In this document: positions 43,596 to 53,731 of the stretch, piece after piece
Layout of the letters: every line of letters starts with the position of its first letter
Position numbering within the stretch: position 1 is the stretch's first letter
NCBI RefSeq assembly: GCF_002749615.1
Contig: NZ_CP024201.1
Location: 2,046,001-2,110,000, forward strand
Direction: 5' to 3'
Length of the DNA: 64,000 nucleotides
From: Caulobacter mirabilis
GTDB taxonomy: Bacteria; Pseudomonadota; Alphaproteobacteria; Caulobacterales; Caulobacteraceae
The notes under the pieces: model-generated
Seen by the model: only the letters and a program-made list of their open reading frames with translations
Told to the model about the DNA's origin: nothing
The model's database searches: none
Made by a program: the position numbers and the translations under genes

Positions 43596-44027
43596 CTACT
43601 TCCGCCGCCGAACGCCTTTTCCCAGTCCGATCTTCCTGGCGAAGTCCGAGCGACGCTCGGCGTAGGCCGGCGCGACCATCGGATAGTCCGGCGGCAGGCC
43701 CCATTTGCGGCGATATTCCTCGGGCGACAGGTCGAACCGCGAGCGCAGGTAGCGCTTCAGCATCTTCAGGTGCGCGCCGTCTTCCAGGCAGACGATGTAG
43801 TCGCGCTGGACCGACTTGGAGATCGGCACCGCCGGCTTCTGCTTTTCCTTCGGCGCGGCCTGCGGGCCGGCGGCCAGGGTGTTCAGCGAACCGTGCACCG
43901 TACGGATCAGGTCGGGCAGGGCGTTGGCGCTCACCACGTTGCGACTCACATAGGCCGCAACGATTTCGGACGCGCAGGCCAGGATGTCTGCTTCGACTTC
44001 GAGATCACGCCCGGTTTCCTCCGCCAT
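43596..44027 (-). CDS. MucR/Ros family transcriptional regulator
   Basis: The 143-residue protein has the MucR core: YIVCLEDGAHLKMLKRYLRS, SPEEYRRKWGLPPDYPMVAPAYAERRS and a basic tail. MucR proteins control surface polysaccharide, motility and cell-cycle genes in alphaproteobacteria. Of the four Ros zinc positions only Cys80 is kept; the others are Asp83, Tyr93 and Phe98, so zinc binding is doubtful. It is divergent from glyA across 160 bp. Confidence 0.87.
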   Translation of the reverse strand: MAEETGRDLEVEADILACASEIVAAYVSRNVVSANALPDLIRTVHGSLNTLAAGPQAAPKEKQKPAVPISKSVQRDYIVCLEDGAHLKMLKRYLRSRFDLSPEEYRRKWGLPPDYPMVAPAYAERRSDFARKIGLGKGVRRRK

Positions 44028-44187
44028 CGCGGCCCCTCCTCAATGATGCACTCGATCCGCCGTCGGACAGGGTTTGCCGGACGGGGTTTCTGTTCCAACG
44101 CGCCCCTTACGGGCGGGTTCCGATTGATCGCGCCGCCATCGGCGCTAAAGAGGGCGCGTCTGTGCGCCGTAGCCAGGGGATAAGACC

Positions 44188-45480
44188 ATGAACGCTTCCA
44201 CCGCCATTCGCCCCGCCTTCTTCGGCGCTGACCTCGCGACCGCCGACAAGGCCATCGCGGACGCCATCGCCCATGAGCTGGTGCGGCAGCAGAACCAGAT
44301 CGAGCTGATCGCCTCCGAGAACATCGTCTCCAAGGCGGTGCTCGAGGCCCAGGGCTCGATCCTGACCAACAAGTACGCCGAGGGTTACCCGGGCAAGCGC
44401 TACTACGGCGGTTGCGAGTATGTGGACGTCATCGAGCAGCTGGCCATCGATCGCGCCAAGCAGCTGTTCGGCGCCGCCTTCGCCAACGTCCAGCCGCACT
44501 CCGGCGCCCAGGCCAACCAGGCGGTGTTCATGGCGCTGCTGCAGCCGGGCGACACCTTCATGGGCATGGACCTGGCCGCCGGCGGCCACCTGACCCACGG
44601 CTCGCCCGCCAACCAGTCGGGCAAGTGGTTCAAGCCGGTCGCCTACACGGTGCGCCAGGAAGACCAGTTCATCGACTACGACAACGTCGCCGAGGTGGCC
44701 CAGCGCGAGAAGCCCAAGCTGATCATCGCCGGCGGCTCGGCCTATGGCCGCGCCATCGACTTCAAGCGCTTCCGCGAGATCGCGGACAGCATCGGCGCGC
44801 TGCTGATGGTCGACATGGCCCACTACGCCGGCCTGGTCGCCGGCGGCGTCTATCCGAACCCGGTGCCGCACGCCCATGTCGTCACCACCACCACGCACAA
44901 GACCCTGCGCGGCCCGCGCGGCGGCCTGGTGCTGACCAACGACGAAACCATCGCCAAGAAGATCAACTCGGCGGTGTTCCCCGGCCTGCAGGGCGGCCCG
45001 CTCGAGCACGTCATCGCCGGCAAGGCGGTGGCCTTCGGCGAGGCGCTGCAGCCGGAGTTCAAGGCCTACGCTCAGCAGATCGTCACCAACGCCAAGGCGC
45101 TGGCCGAGACCCTGATCGCGGCGGGCGTCAACATCGTCTCGGGCGGCACCGACAGCCATGTGATGCTGGTCGACCTGCGGCCCAAGGGCGTGACCGGCCG
45201 CGACACCGAGGCCGCCCTGGAGCGCGCCAACATCACCTGCAACAAGAACGGCATTCCGTTCGACACCGCCTCGTTCACGGTGACCTCGGGCGTCCGCCTG
45301 GGCACGCCGGCGGGCACCACCCGCGGCTTCGGCGTCCCGGAGTTCCAGCAGATCGGTCGCTGGATCGGCGAGGTCGTCGACGGCCTGGCCGCCAACGGCG
45401 CCGAGGGCAATGCGGCGGTGGAGGCCAAGGTGCGCGAGCAGGTGCTGGCGTTGACGGCGCGCTTCCCCATCTACAACTAA
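44188..45480 (+). CDS. glyA: serine hydroxymethyltransferase
   Basis: GlyA interconverts serine and glycine with tetrahydrofolate and feeds one-carbon pools; glycine is also the hemA substrate. The 430-residue product has the PLP lysine in [40 protein letters not shown] and [15 protein letters not shown] near the N-terminus. It heads the nrdR-rib-nusB-thiL run, with 30 nt to nrdR. Confidence 0.97.
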   Translation: MNASTAIRPAFFGADLATADKAIADAIAHELVRQQNQIELIASENIVSKAVLEAQGSILTNKYAEGYPGKRYYGGCEYVDVIEQLAIDRAKQLFGAAFANVQPHSGAQANQAVFMALLQPGDTFMGMDLAAGGHLTHGSPANQSGKWFKPVAYTVRQEDQFIDYDNVAEVAQREKPKLIIAGGSAYGRAIDFKRFREIADSIGALLMVDMAHYAGLVAGGVYPNPVPHAHVVTTTTHKTLRGPRGGLVLTNDETIAKKINSAVFPGLQGGPLEHVIAGKAVAFGEALQPEFKAYAQQIVTNAKALAETLIAAGVNIVSGGTDSHVMLVDLRPKGVTGRDTEAALERANITCNKNGIPFDTASFTVTSGVRLGTPAGTTRGFGVPEFQQIGRWIGEVVDGLAANGAEGNAAVEAKVREQVLALTARFPIYN

Positions 45481-45510
45481 TAGCCACGGTCCTCCGGGAG
45501 GGGCCCAGAT

Positions 45511-45978
45511 ATGCGTTGCCCGTTCTGCGGACACATGGAGAGCCAGGTGAAGGACAGCCGCCCGTCGGAAGACGGCGCGGCCATCCGCCGCCGCCGTCTC
45601 TGCCCGGAGTGCGGCGGTCGGTTCACCACCTTCGAGCGCGTGCAGTTGCGCGAGCTGACCATCGTCAAGCGGTCCGGCCGGCGCACGCCGTTCGACCGCG
45701 AGAAGCTGGCCCGTTCGGTGTCGCTGCCGCTGCGCAAGCGCAACATCGAGGCCGAGCGCGTCGATCGGCTGATCAACGGCATCGTCCGCCAGCTGGAAAG
45801 CATGGGCGAGACCGAGCTGCCCTCGACCGTGGTCGGCGAGATGGTCATGAAGGCGCTGAAGGCGCTCGATGACGTCGCCTACGTCCGCTACGCCTCGGTC
45901 TATCGCGACTTCAAGCACACCGACGACTTCGCCCAGTTCCTCAGCGTCGAGGGCCTGAACGAAGACGGAGAGGACTGA
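45511..45978 (+). CDS. nrdR: transcriptional repressor NrdR
   Basis: NrdR represses ribonucleotide reductase genes in response to ATP/dATP. The 155-residue product has a zinc ribbon with CPFC (residues 3-6) and CPEC (31-34), [21 protein letters not shown], and an ATP-cone domain ([20 protein letters not shown] stretch near 52). The order glyA-nrdR-rib is conserved in alphaproteobacteria. Confidence 0.96.
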   Translation: MRCPFCGHMESQVKDSRPSEDGAAIRRRRLCPECGGRFTTFERVQLRELTIVKRSGRRTPFDREKLARSVSLPLRKRNIEAERVDRLINGIVRQLESMGETELPSTVVGEMVMKALKALDDVAYVRYASVYRDFKHTDDFAQFLSVEGLNEDGED

Positions 45979-45980
45979 CA

Positions 45981-46652
45981 TTGAGCGTCACGCTCAAGCT
46001 GGCGACTTCGCTTGACGGACGGATCGCGACGGCCTCGGGCGAGAGCCGCTGGATCACCGGTCCGGCGGCCCGCGAACAGGTTCACAGGCTGCGGGCGATG
46101 CACCAGGCCGTGTTGGTCGGGATCGAGACCGCCATCGCCGACGATCCCGAGCTCACCGTACGACTGCCCGGCTACGTCGGACATCAGCCGGTGCGCGTGG
46201 TCCTGGATAGCCGCCAGCGCCTGCCGCTGACCTCTAAGCTGGTCCGCGAGGCCGGTCGTCTGCCGACGGTGGTCATAACGGTGCAGAATCCAAACGATCG
46301 TTTGACTGACGCTGGGGTCACCGTGATCCAGGTGGCGGAAAGCGACGGCCGTCTGGACATGCGGGCGGCTCTGACGGCGCTGTCCGCCTTCCTGAAGGCG
46401 CATCAGCCGGCGGCGCTCGACGTCGAGCCGCAGCTGTTCGTCGAGGGCGGCGGCCAGGTGGCGGCCAGCCTGCTGGCGGCCGGCCTGGTCGACCGATTGG
46501 AATGGTTCCGGGCGCCGATCGTGCTCGGAGACGAGGGCCGGCCCGGCGTCGGCGCCTTCGTGCTGAAGGATCTCGCCGCCGCGCCCCGGTTCCGGCGCGT
46601 GGCGGTGGAAGCGGTCGGCGACGACCTGTGGGAGCGATACGAGAAGGCCTGA
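45981..46652 (+). CDS. ribD: RibD reductase domain protein (5-amino-6-(5-phosphoribosylamino)uracil reductase), deaminase domain absent
   Basis: The 223-residue protein aligns with the C-terminal reductase half of RibD: LKLATSLDGRIATASGESRWITG, MHQAVLVGIETAIADDPELTVR and FVEGGGQVAASLLAAGLVD. The cytidine deaminase-like zinc domain that normally forms the first 145 residues is not present, and only 2 nt separate it from nrdR. The start is TTG 45981 with GGAGAGGA upstream. The deaminase step must come from another gene. Confidence 0.85.
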   Translation: MSVTLKLATSLDGRIATASGESRWITGPAAREQVHRLRAMHQAVLVGIETAIADDPELTVRLPGYVGHQPVRVVLDSRQRLPLTSKLVREAGRLPTVVITVQNPNDRLTDAGVTVIQVAESDGRLDMRAALTALSAFLKAHQPAALDVEPQLFVEGGGQVAASLLAAGLVDRLEWFRAPIVLGDEGRPGVGAFVLKDLAAAPRFRRVAVEAVGDDLWERYEKA

Positions 46653-47242
46653 TGTTCACCGGCATTGTCACCGACGTGGGGCGGGTGCGCTCCGTGCGCG
46701 AGACCAATCGCGACCGCCGCTACGAGATCGAGACGACCTACGACGTCGCCGGCGTCGACATGGGGGCCTCGATCTCCCATGCCGGCTGCTGCCTGACGGT
46801 GGTCGAGAAGGGCGAGGGCTGGTTCGCCGTCGAGGTCAGCCACGAGACCCTGTCCAAGACCACCCTGGACCGCTGGCAGGAAGGTCATCGCGTGAACCTG
46901 GAGCGCGCCGCGCGCCTGGGCGACGAGATGGGCGGCCACATCGTCTCGGGCCATGTCGACGGCGTCGGCGAGGTCCTGTCGATCGAACCGGACGGCGGCT
47001 CGCACCGCATCCGCATCCGCGCGCCGCGTCCGCTGCATCGCCTGATCGCCCCGAAGGGCTCGATCGCGGTCGAGGGCGTCAGCCTGACCGTCAACGAGGT
47101 CGAGGACGACGTCTTCGGCGTCAACATCATCCCCCACACCTTCGAGGTGACCACCCTGGGCGAACTGGCTCCGGGCTATAAGGTCAACCTCGAGATCGAC
47201 ATGCTGGCGCGCTATCTGGCGCGGTGGCAGGAAACCGCGTGA
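46652..47242 (+). CDS. ribE: riboflavin synthase (alpha subunit)
   Basis: This enzyme dismutates two 6,7-dimethyl-8-ribityllumazine molecules to riboflavin. The 196-residue product is an internal duplication of two lumazine-binding halves: MFTGIVTDVGRV with SHAGCCLTVVEK in the first and GHIVSGHVDGVGEV with VEGVSLTVNEV in the second. The ATG overlaps the ribD stop by 1 nt. Confidence 0.95.
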   Translation: MFTGIVTDVGRVRSVRETNRDRRYEIETTYDVAGVDMGASISHAGCCLTVVEKGEGWFAVEVSHETLSKTTLDRWQEGHRVNLERAARLGDEMGGHIVSGHVDGVGEVLSIEPDGGSHRIRIRAPRPLHRLIAPKGSIAVEGVSLTVNEVEDDVFGVNIIPHTFEVTTLGELAPGYKVNLEIDMLARYLARWQETA

Positions 47243-47244
47243 TC

Positions 47245-48372
47245 ATGAGCACCGACAGCCCCATCTCCCCGATCGAGGACATCATCGAGGACGCCCGCAA
47301 CGGGCGGCCCTACATCCTGGTCGACGCCGAAGACCGCGAGAACGAAGGGGACGTGATCATCCCCGCCCAGTTCGCGACGCCCGAGCAGATCAACTTCATG
47401 GCCCGCTACGCCCGCGGCCTGATCTGTCTCTCCATCACCAACGAGCGCGCGCGGCAGCTGCGCCTGCCGCCGATGGCGGCCGACAACCGCGAGAGCATGA
47501 CCACCGCCTTCACCGTCTCGATCGAGGCGAAGGAGGGGGTGACCACCGGCATCTCGGCCCATGACCGCAGCCACACGGTGGCCGTGGCCGTCGATCCGAC
47601 GAAGGGCCCGGACGACATCGTCTCGCCCGGCCACGTCTTCCCGCTGGTCGCCCGCGACGGCGGCGTGCTGGTCCGCGCCGGCCATACCGAGGCGGCGGTG
47701 GACATCTCGCGCCTGGCCGGCCTGAACCCCGCCGGGGTGATCTGTGAGATCATGAAGGACGACGGGACCATGGCCCGCCTGCCGGACCTGGTCGCCTTCG
47801 CACAGCTGCACGGCCTGAAGATCGGCACCATCGCCGACCTGATCGCCTATCGCCGCCGCACTGAACGGCAGGTCGACCGCGTGCTGGAGACGCCGTTCAA
47901 CAGCGTCCACGGCGGCGATTTCCGCATGATGATCTACCGCAACCTGATCGACCGGTCCGAGCATGTCGCCCTGGTCAAGGGGCGGATCGAGGCCGACAAG
48001 CCGACCCTGGTGCGGATGCACCAGGTCGACTTCGCGGTCGACATGCTGGGCTTCAGCGGCGGCCGTCGCGACTACGTCGCCTCGGCCCTGCGCGCCATCG
48101 GCGAAAGCGACCAGCCGGGCGTGGCGGTGTTCATCCGCGACCCCAGCCCGACGTGGCTTTCCGACCGCTACGGCGGCGAGGCGGGCGCCCAGTTCCGCAA
48201 CAACGCGCTGCGCGACTACGGCGTCGGCGCGCAAATCCTGCTGGACCTGGGGGTGCGGGAAATGGTCTTGCTCACCTCCAGCACCTTCAAGCCGGCGGCG
48301 CTGGAAGGCTACGGCCTGAAGATCGTCGGCCGGCGACCCATCCAGACGCCCGAAGAGGGCGGGAGCAATTGA
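47245..48372 (+). CDS. ribB: 3,4-dihydroxy-2-butanone-4-phosphate synthase fused to a degenerate GTP cyclohydrolase II-like domain
   Basis: The first half (about residues 1-205) is an intact dihydroxybutanone phosphate synthase: [25 protein letters not shown] [19 protein letters not shown], and [15 protein letters not shown]. The second half aligns with RibA but lacks the CxCGxQ zinc cysteines and the RQEGRGIGL active-site motif, keeping only [19 protein letters not shown] and [10 protein letters not shown]. This fits RibBX-type proteins, whose GTP cyclohydrolase II is inactive. GTG 47239 is an alternative start, coupled to ribE. Confidence 0.9.
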   Translation: MSTDSPISPIEDIIEDARNGRPYILVDAEDRENEGDVIIPAQFATPEQINFMARYARGLICLSITNERARQLRLPPMAADNRESMTTAFTVSIEAKEGVTTGISAHDRSHTVAVAVDPTKGPDDIVSPGHVFPLVARDGGVLVRAGHTEAAVDISRLAGLNPAGVICEIMKDDGTMARLPDLVAFAQLHGLKIGTIADLIAYRRRTERQVDRVLETPFNSVHGGDFRMMIYRNLIDRSEHVALVKGRIEADKPTLVRMHQVDFAVDMLGFSGGRRDYVASALRAIGESDQPGVAVFIRDPSPTWLSDRYGGEAGAQFRNNALRDYGVGAQILLDLGVREMVLLTSSTFKPAALEGYGLKIVGRRPIQTPEEGGSN

Positions 48373-48809
48373 TGTCCCAAGACAAGGTCCGCATCCTGAT
48401 CGTTGAAGGCCGGTTCTACTCCGACCTGTCCGACGAGCTGCTGCGGGGCGCGGCCGACGCGATCACGGCCTTCGGCGCGGAGTACGACGTGGTCACGGTG
48501 CCCGGCGCGCTGGAGATCCCGGCGATCGTCGCCATCGCGGCGGAGAAGGGCGGCTATGACGGCTACGTGGCCCTGGGCTGCGTGATCCGGGGCGAGACCT
48601 ACCACTTCGAGATCGTCTCCAACGAAAGCTCGCGGGGCCTGATGGACCTGGCGGTCCGCAAGGGGCTGGCGATCGGCAACGGCATCCTGACCGTCGAGGA
48701 CGAGGAGCAGGCCTGGGCCCGCGCCCGCGTCTCCGAGGGCGACAAGGGCGGCGGCGCCGCGCGCGCCTGCCTGGACGTCGTGAACTTCAAGCTGGGGCAG
48801 GGCGAATGA
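48372..48809 (+). CDS. ribH: 6,7-dimethyl-8-ribityllumazine synthase
   Basis: RibH condenses the butanone phosphate made by RibB with the pyrimidine made by the RibD pathway. The 145-residue product has [20 protein letters not shown], the [13 protein letters not shown] motif (usually GAFEVP), [14 protein letters not shown] with the catalytic His, and [16 protein letters not shown]. Its start overlaps the ribB stop by 1 nt and its stop overlaps the nusB ATG. Confidence 0.95.
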   Translation: MSQDKVRILIVEGRFYSDLSDELLRGAADAITAFGAEYDVVTVPGALEIPAIVAIAAEKGGYDGYVALGCVIRGETYHFEIVSNESSRGLMDLAVRKGLAIGNGILTVEDEEQAWARARVSEGDKGGGAARACLDVVNFKLGQGE

Positions 48810-49333
48810 GCGACGCTCCCAAGCCGGCCTCGCTGAAGGAAGCCTACGACAAGCTGGTCGCGGCCACCGATGAGAAGGTCAACCTGAGCGCCCGTGAGCG
48901 CCGGGCCCGCACCGTGGCGCGGCTGGCGGCGGTCCAGGCCCTCTACCAGATGGAAATGACCGGGGTCGGCGGCGACGCGGTGGTCCGCGAGTTCAGCGAG
49001 CATCGTTTCGATCGCGACATCGAGGGCGAGACCCTCGGCGAGGCCGATGAAGCCTTCTTCGCCGAGCTGGTGAAGGGCGTGGTCGCCGAACAGGCCTCGA
49101 TCGACGGCGCCGTGGCCCATCGCCTGGCCAGCGGCTGGCGGCTGGAGCGGGTCGACTCGACCGTTCGCGCCATCCTCCGCGCCGGCGCCTGGGAGCTGAT
49201 CCGCCGTCGCGACGTGCCGACCGAGGTGGTGATCGACGAATACGTCGAGATCGCCAAGTCCTTCTTCGAGGGGGCCGAGCCGGGCTTCGTCAACGGGGCC
49301 CTGGACGGCATCGCCCGTGACGCCCGGGGGTGA
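48806..49333 (+). CDS. nusB: transcription antitermination factor NusB
   Basis: NusB binds boxA RNA with S10 for rRNA antitermination. The 175-residue product has an N-terminal extension of about 30 residues, then the helical core [31 protein letters not shown] and [19 protein letters not shown] with [14 protein letters not shown] near the end. It is coupled to ribH (ATGA) and overlaps the GTG of thiL by 17 nt. Confidence 0.95.
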   Translation: MSDAPKPASLKEAYDKLVAATDEKVNLSARERRARTVARLAAVQALYQMEMTGVGGDAVVREFSEHRFDRDIEGETLGEADEAFFAELVKGVVAEQASIDGAVAHRLASGWRLERVDSTVRAILRAGAWELIRRRDVPTEVVIDEYVEIAKSFFEGAEPGFVNGALDGIARDARG

Positions 49334-50246
49334 GTTCGACTGGATCGAGCGCCTGCTGCGGCCGCTGACCCGCGGCGCGCCGGAGGCGCTCGATCTGCTC
49401 GACGACGCGGCGGTGCTGCCGTCGCGGCCCGGCTTCGACCTGGCGGTCACCAAGGACGCCATGGTCGCTGGCGTGCATTTCCTGCCCGATGATCCGCCGG
49501 ACCTGGTCGCCCGCAAGCTGCTGCGGGTGAACCTGTCCGATCTGGCCGCCAAGGGGGCGGAGCCCTACGGCGCCTTCCTGGCCATCGCCTGGCCGGCCGG
49601 GACCGACTGGGCCTTCAAGGAGATCTTCGTCCGCGGCCTGGCCCAGGACGGCGAGGCCTATCGCCTGCCGCTGCTCGGCGGCGACACGGTCTCGACGCCG
49701 GGGCCGCTGACCCTGAGCGCCACCCTGCTGGGCTGGGTTCCGGCGGGCGAGGCTGTGCTGCGCAGGGGCGCGCAGCCGGGCGACGTCCTGGCGGTGAGCG
49801 GTCCGATCGGCGACGGCTGGCTGGGCCTGGACGACGCGAAGAGGGGCCTCGAGGGGCGGCTGGCCGATCTCTACCGGCTGCCGGAGCCGCGGCTCGACCT
49901 GCTGAGCTCGATCCGCAAGGCGGCGGCCGCGGCGGACATCTCCGACGGCCTGCTGGCGGACGCGGGCCATATCGCCAAGGCCAGCGGCTGCGCGGTCCGC
50001 ATCGAGCTGGACCGAACGCCGCTGTCGTCCGAGGCCGCCGCCTGGCTGGCGGCCCAACCCGACCGGACGCAGGCTCTGCTCCAGCTGGCGACCGGCGGCG
50101 ACGACTATCAGGTCGCGGCGGCCTTCCGCGGCGCGGTCCCGGAAGGCTTCACGGCGATCGGCGCCTTCGAGGCGGGACGGGGCGTCCATGTCGTGGCCGG
50201 CGGCGCGGCCGTCGCCGTCGACAGGCTCGGCTGGAGCCACGCCTAA
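49317..50246 (+). CDS. thiL: thiamine-monophosphate kinase
   Basis: ThiL phosphorylates thiamine monophosphate to the active cofactor. The 309-residue product has [19 protein letters not shown] near residue 30, [25 protein letters not shown] and [16 protein letters not shown], which together bind ATP and Mg. The GTG start lies inside nusB. It closes the riboflavin run, the usual nusB-thiL arrangement. Confidence 0.94.
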   Translation: MTPGGEFDWIERLLRPLTRGAPEALDLLDDAAVLPSRPGFDLAVTKDAMVAGVHFLPDDPPDLVARKLLRVNLSDLAAKGAEPYGAFLAIAWPAGTDWAFKEIFVRGLAQDGEAYRLPLLGGDTVSTPGPLTLSATLLGWVPAGEAVLRRGAQPGDVLAVSGPIGDGWLGLDDAKRGLEGRLADLYRLPEPRLDLLSSIRKAAAAADISDGLLADAGHIAKASGCAVRIELDRTPLSSEAAAWLAAQPDRTQALLQLATGGDDYQVAAAFRGAVPEGFTAIGAFEAGRGVHVVAGGAAVAVDRLGWSHA

Positions 50247-50281
50247 CCCCGCCTTAACCGTGATCCTGGCATGTCGGGATC

Positions 50282-50722
50282 ATGCGCCGCCGCCATCTCC
50301 TCGCCGCCCTGCCGCTCGCGCTCGCCGCGGGTTCCGCGCTCGCCGCCGGCGGCGGAGGGGAGGGCGAGAAGAAGGCTGACAGCCAGTTCGTGAACCTGTC
50401 GCCGATCGCCCTGCCGGTGGTCGTGAATGGCCGGGTGATCAACTACGTCTTCGTGCAGCTGCGGGTGAATCTGACGCCCTCGGCCGACGCCGCCAAATGG
50501 CGGACCAAGGAGCCCTGGTTCCGCGACGCCATCGTCCGGGCCGGCCACCGCACGCCCTTCACCGTCGCCACGGACTACACCCGCATCGACGAGGCCAGGG
50601 TCAAGGCGGCGCTGATGCGGGAAGCCGTGGCGATCACCGGGCCCAAGGTGGTGACCTCGGTCTCGGTGCTGAACCAGACCCCCAAGCAGCGCTCCCGCCT
50701 CCCGCGTCCGCCGGGTCGATAG
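50282..50722 (+). CDS. exported protein, possibly FliL-like
   Basis: The 146-residue protein has an N-terminal signal with a twin-arginine stretch (MRRRHLLAALPLALAAGSALA), so export by Tat or Sec is expected. The mature part FVNLSPIALPVVVNGRVINYVFVQLRV and WFRDAIVRAGHRTPF loosely resembles FliL-type domains. The family is uncertain and no motif settles a function. It is 35 nt after thiL and may share its transcript. Confidence 0.6.
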   Translation: MRRRHLLAALPLALAAGSALAAGGGGEGEKKADSQFVNLSPIALPVVVNGRVINYVFVQLRVNLTPSADAAKWRTKEPWFRDAIVRAGHRTPFTVATDYTRIDEARVKAALMREAVAITGPKVVTSVSVLNQTPKQRSRLPRPPGR

Positions 50723-50760
50723 CCTTTTAAGGAAACAGGTTCGGGAAACACGGTTGTCTA

Positions 50761-50804
50761 ATTCCCCCGGGCGCCGACAAATAGGCGCTCGACAAAGGGG
50801 GAAT
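50761..50804 (+). promoter_or_regulatory. nested stem-loop upstream of hppA
   Basis: ATTCCCCC (50761-50768) pairs exactly with GGGGGAAT (50797-50804), and inside it GCGCC (50771-50775) pairs with GGCGC (50784-50788). The structure lies 90 nt before the hppA ATG, and could be a leader element, or a terminator for the preceding gene, although no T-run follows. Confidence 0.45.
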
Positions 50805-50893
50805 CAGGGCAGCCGGTCACGCAGTACCAACACCAAGCTTATGAGTTCGACCGGAGATCCTGGGTCCCGATCACATAGGGACGCTTGGAAACA

Positions 50894-53023
50894 ATGGGTA
50901 TCGACTTTCTCTGGCTGGCGGTGATCGCCGGTCTGCTGGCCGTCGTATACGGCGGTCTGCAGACGGCGGCATTGTTGCGTAAACCCGCCGGCAATGCGCG
51001 GATGCAGGAGATCGCCGCGGCGATCCAGGAGGGGGCTCAGGCCTACCTGCGCCGGCAGTACACGGCGATCGGCATCGTGGGCGTCGTCGTCCTGGCGGTG
51101 CTGTTCTTCTTCATCGGGCGCTATGCGGCCATAGGCTTCGCGATCGGCGCGATCCTGTCGGGCGCGGCTGGCTTCGCCGGCATGCTGATCTCGGTCCGGG
51201 CCAATGTGCGCACCGCGCAGGCGGCCTCCGAGAGCCTCGGCAAGGGCTTGAGCCTGGCCTTCACCTCCGGCGCCATCACCGGCCTGCTGGTGGCGGGTTT
51301 CGCGCTGCTGGGCGTGGCCGGTTACTACGGCTACCTGACCGGCGCGCTCGGGCTCGACCCGACCAGCCGCGAGGTGGTCGACGCCCTGGTGGCGCTCGGT
51401 TTCGGCGCGTCCCTGATCTCCATCTTCGCCCGCCTCGGCGGCGGCATCTTCACCAAGGGCGCCGACGTGGGCGGCGACATGGTCGGCAAGGTCGAGGCCG
51501 GCATTCCGGAGGATGATCCTCGCAACGCGGCGACCATCGCCGACAACGTGGGCGACAACGTCGGCGACTGCGCCGGCATGGCCGCCGACCTGTTCGAGAC
51601 CTATGCGGTGACCACCGTCGCCACCATGGTCCTGGCGGCGATCTTCTTCCGCGGGACCGAGGCGGTGAACGCCATGATGCTGCTGCCGCTGGCGATCTGC
51701 GGCGTCTGCATCGTCACCTCGATCATCGGCACCTTCTTCGTCCGGCTCGGCAAGAAGCAGAACATCATGGGGGCCCTGTACCAGGGGCTGATCGTGACCG
51801 GCCTGCTGTCGATCCCGGCGATCTGGTGGGTGACCACCACCCTGGTCCCCGGCGACCTGACCGTCGCGGGCAAGACCTTCAACGCCATGAGCCTGTTCTG
51901 GTGCGGCATGGTCGGCCTGGCCGTCACCGCCGCCATCGTGGTGATCACCGAATACTACACCGGCACCGGCTTCCGCCCGGTGAAGTCGGTGGCCAAGGCC
52001 TCGGTCTCCGGCCACGGCACCAACGTCATCCAGGGCCTGGCCATGTCCCTGGAATCGACCGCGCTGCCGGCGCTCGTGATCATCGTCGGCATCATCGTCA
52101 CCTACGGCCTGGCCGGCTTGTTCGGCATCGCCATCGCCACGACGGCCATGCTGTCGCTGGCCGGCTTCATCGTCGCGCTGGACGCCTTCGGCCCGGTCAC
52201 CGACAACGCCGGCGGCATCGCCGAGATGGCCGGGTTGCCGCCGGAAGTGCGGGTGTCCACCGACGCCCTGGACGCCGTCGGCAACACCACCAAGGCCGTG
52301 ACCAAGGGCTACGCCATCGGTTCGGCCGGCCTGGGCGCCCTGGTGCTCTTCGCCGCCTATACCGAGGACCTGAAGTTCTTCTCGGCCAACGCGGCGCCGG
52401 GCTCGTTCTTCGAGGGCATGGGCGCGGTCAGCTTCGACCTCAGCAACCCCTATGTGGTCGTGGGCCTGCTGTTCGGGGGGCTTCTGCCCTTCCTGTTCGG
52501 CGGCCTGTCGATGACCGCCGTGGGCCGGGCCGCTGAATCGGTCGTCGCCGAGGTGCGTCGTCAGTTCAAGGAGAACCCCGGCATCATGACGGGCGAGGTG
52601 AAGCCGGAGTACGGCCGCGCCGTCGACATCCTGACCAAGGCGGCGATCAAGGAGATGATCGTGCCGTCGCTGCTGCCGGTGGCTTCGCCGGTGGTGCTGT
52701 TCTTCGTCATCAACGCCATCGCCGGCAAGACCGACGCCTTCGCGGCGCTCGGGGCCATGCTGATGGGGGTGATCGTCACCGGCCTGTTCGTCGCCATCTC
52801 GATGACCAGCGGCGGCGGCGCCTGGGACAACGCCAAGAAGCTGATCGAGGAAGGCCACTACGGCGGCAAGGGTTCCGACGCCCACAAGGCGGCGGTGACC
52901 GGCGACACCGTCGGCGATCCCTACAAGGACACCGCCGGCCCGGCCGTGAACCCGATGATCAAGATCACCAACATCGTGGCGCTGCTGCTGCTGGCCGTCC
53001 TGGCCCACGGCGCGGCGGGCTGA
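50894..53023 (+). CDS. hppA: K+-independent sodium/proton-type membrane pyrophosphatase (H+-translocating)
   Basis: HppA couples pyrophosphate hydrolysis to proton pumping in the inner membrane. The 709-residue product has about 16 membrane segments and the catalytic loops [42 protein letters not shown] and [20 protein letters not shown]. The K+-dependence position reads GNTTKA, with Lys where K+-dependent enzymes have Ala, so this is the K+-independent type. ATG 50894 has GGAA upstream; a TTG at 50885 is an alternative. Confidence 0.96.
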   Translation: MGIDFLWLAVIAGLLAVVYGGLQTAALLRKPAGNARMQEIAAAIQEGAQAYLRRQYTAIGIVGVVVLAVLFFFIGRYAAIGFAIGAILSGAAGFAGMLISVRANVRTAQAASESLGKGLSLAFTSGAITGLLVAGFALLGVAGYYGYLTGALGLDPTSREVVDALVALGFGASLISIFARLGGGIFTKGADVGGDMVGKVEAGIPEDDPRNAATIADNVGDNVGDCAGMAADLFETYAVTTVATMVLAAIFFRGTEAVNAMMLLPLAICGVCIVTSIIGTFFVRLGKKQNIMGALYQGLIVTGLLSIPAIWWVTTTLVPGDLTVAGKTFNAMSLFWCGMVGLAVTAAIVVITEYYTGTGFRPVKSVAKASVSGHGTNVIQGLAMSLESTALPALVIIVGIIVTYGLAGLFGIAIATTAMLSLAGFIVALDAFGPVTDNAGGIAEMAGLPPEVRVSTDALDAVGNTTKAVTKGYAIGSAGLGALVLFAAYTEDLKFFSANAAPGSFFEGMGAVSFDLSNPYVVVGLLFGGLLPFLFGGLSMTAVGRAAESVVAEVRRQFKENPGIMTGEVKPEYGRAVDILTKAAIKEMIVPSLLPVASPVVLFFVINAIAGKTDAFAALGAMLMGVIVTGLFVAISMTSGGGAWDNAKKLIEEGHYGGKGSDAHKAAVTGDTVGDPYKDTAGPAVNPMIKITNIVALLLLAVLAHGAAG

Positions 53024-53074
53024 TCCTTCGAGAGGGAGCCGGTCCGCCGGCTCCCGATCCATAGCCACAAAGAG

Positions 53075-53106
53075 AAAGGCCCTGGAGATCGCTCTCCAGG
53101 GCCTTT
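53075..53106. terminator. bidirectional terminator between hppA and bamE
   Basis: AAAGGCCCTGGAGA and TCTCCAGGGCCTTT form a perfect 14-bp stem with a TCGC tetraloop. The AAA and TTT at its ends extend the stem and give a short T-run on each strand, which suits the convergent hppA and bamE genes. Confidence 0.85.
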
Positions 53107-53131
53107 CCGATTCTGTGCGGCGAGGCTGCGT

Positions 53132-53617
53132 CTAGCGGTCGCCCGGGCGGTTGCCGGGGATGCTCTCTTCCTCGTCGCGGGGCAGCATGCCGCCGCGGCC
53201 GACGTTGCCGAGCAGCTGCTCGAGGATGGTCATCTCGCGGCCGCGGGTCGGGGTCTCGCGGTCGTTGTAGGCGAAGACCTTGCCGTCGCGGAGGCTGTAC
53301 TTGTTCACCGACAGGACCTGCTCGGTCTGCTTGTCGAAGTTGATGGCGACGATGTCGCGCTTGGCCACCCGCGGATTGTAGAAGGCCACGCGGTCGGTGA
53401 CCTGGCTCATGTAGAACCAGGTGTTGGGGTCGAAGGTCGAGGTGACCGACGGCGAGCCGAGCTTGGCGGTGACGGTCGACTTGGTGTCCTCGCCGGGCTT
53501 CACGTCGGCCGGGTTGACCTCGACGGCCTGGAAGCCCGAGTAGGTCGTGATCGGCATGCAGGCGCCGGTCGCCAGCAGGCTGACGGCGACGGCGGCGAAA
53601 GCGGCTTTACGAAACAT
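53132..53617 (-). CDS. bamE: outer membrane protein assembly factor BamE (SmpA/OmlA family lipoprotein)
   Basis: BamE is a lipoprotein of the BAM complex, which inserts outer membrane proteins. The 161-residue product has a lipoprotein signal with lipobox ATGAC at residue 20 and the family domain TKSTVTAKLGSPSVTSTFDPNTWFYMSQ. A 30-residue polar tail follows. The ATG at 53617 has GGGAG 5 nt upstream and gives the signal peptide a sensible length. Confidence 0.9.
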   Translation of the reverse strand: MFRKAAFAAVAVSLLATGACMPITTYSGFQAVEVNPADVKPGEDTKSTVTAKLGSPSVTSTFDPNTWFYMSQVTDRVAFYNPRVAKRDIVAINFDKQTEQVLSVNKYSLRDGKVFAYNDRETPTRGREMTILEQLLGNVGRGGMLPRDEEESIPGNRPGDR

Positions 53618-53731
53618 CGTGGCTCCCGGTGCGCGCAAACCGCGCGGGTCCTTTGACCTATCGCCCGCGCGCGCTTAGTTCAATGCCCGCTTTAGGCCCG
53701 GCCGGCGGCGAAATCGAGGCGATATCCGATC

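Noticed and set aside
44028..44187. glycine or THF riboswitch before glyA
   Set aside because: I could not fold the conserved cores of either class; only a short direct repeat is visible.
50804..53068. 754-codon open frame on the minus strand
   Set aside because: It is the antisense shadow of hppA, with histidine- and aspartate-rich low-complexity protein.
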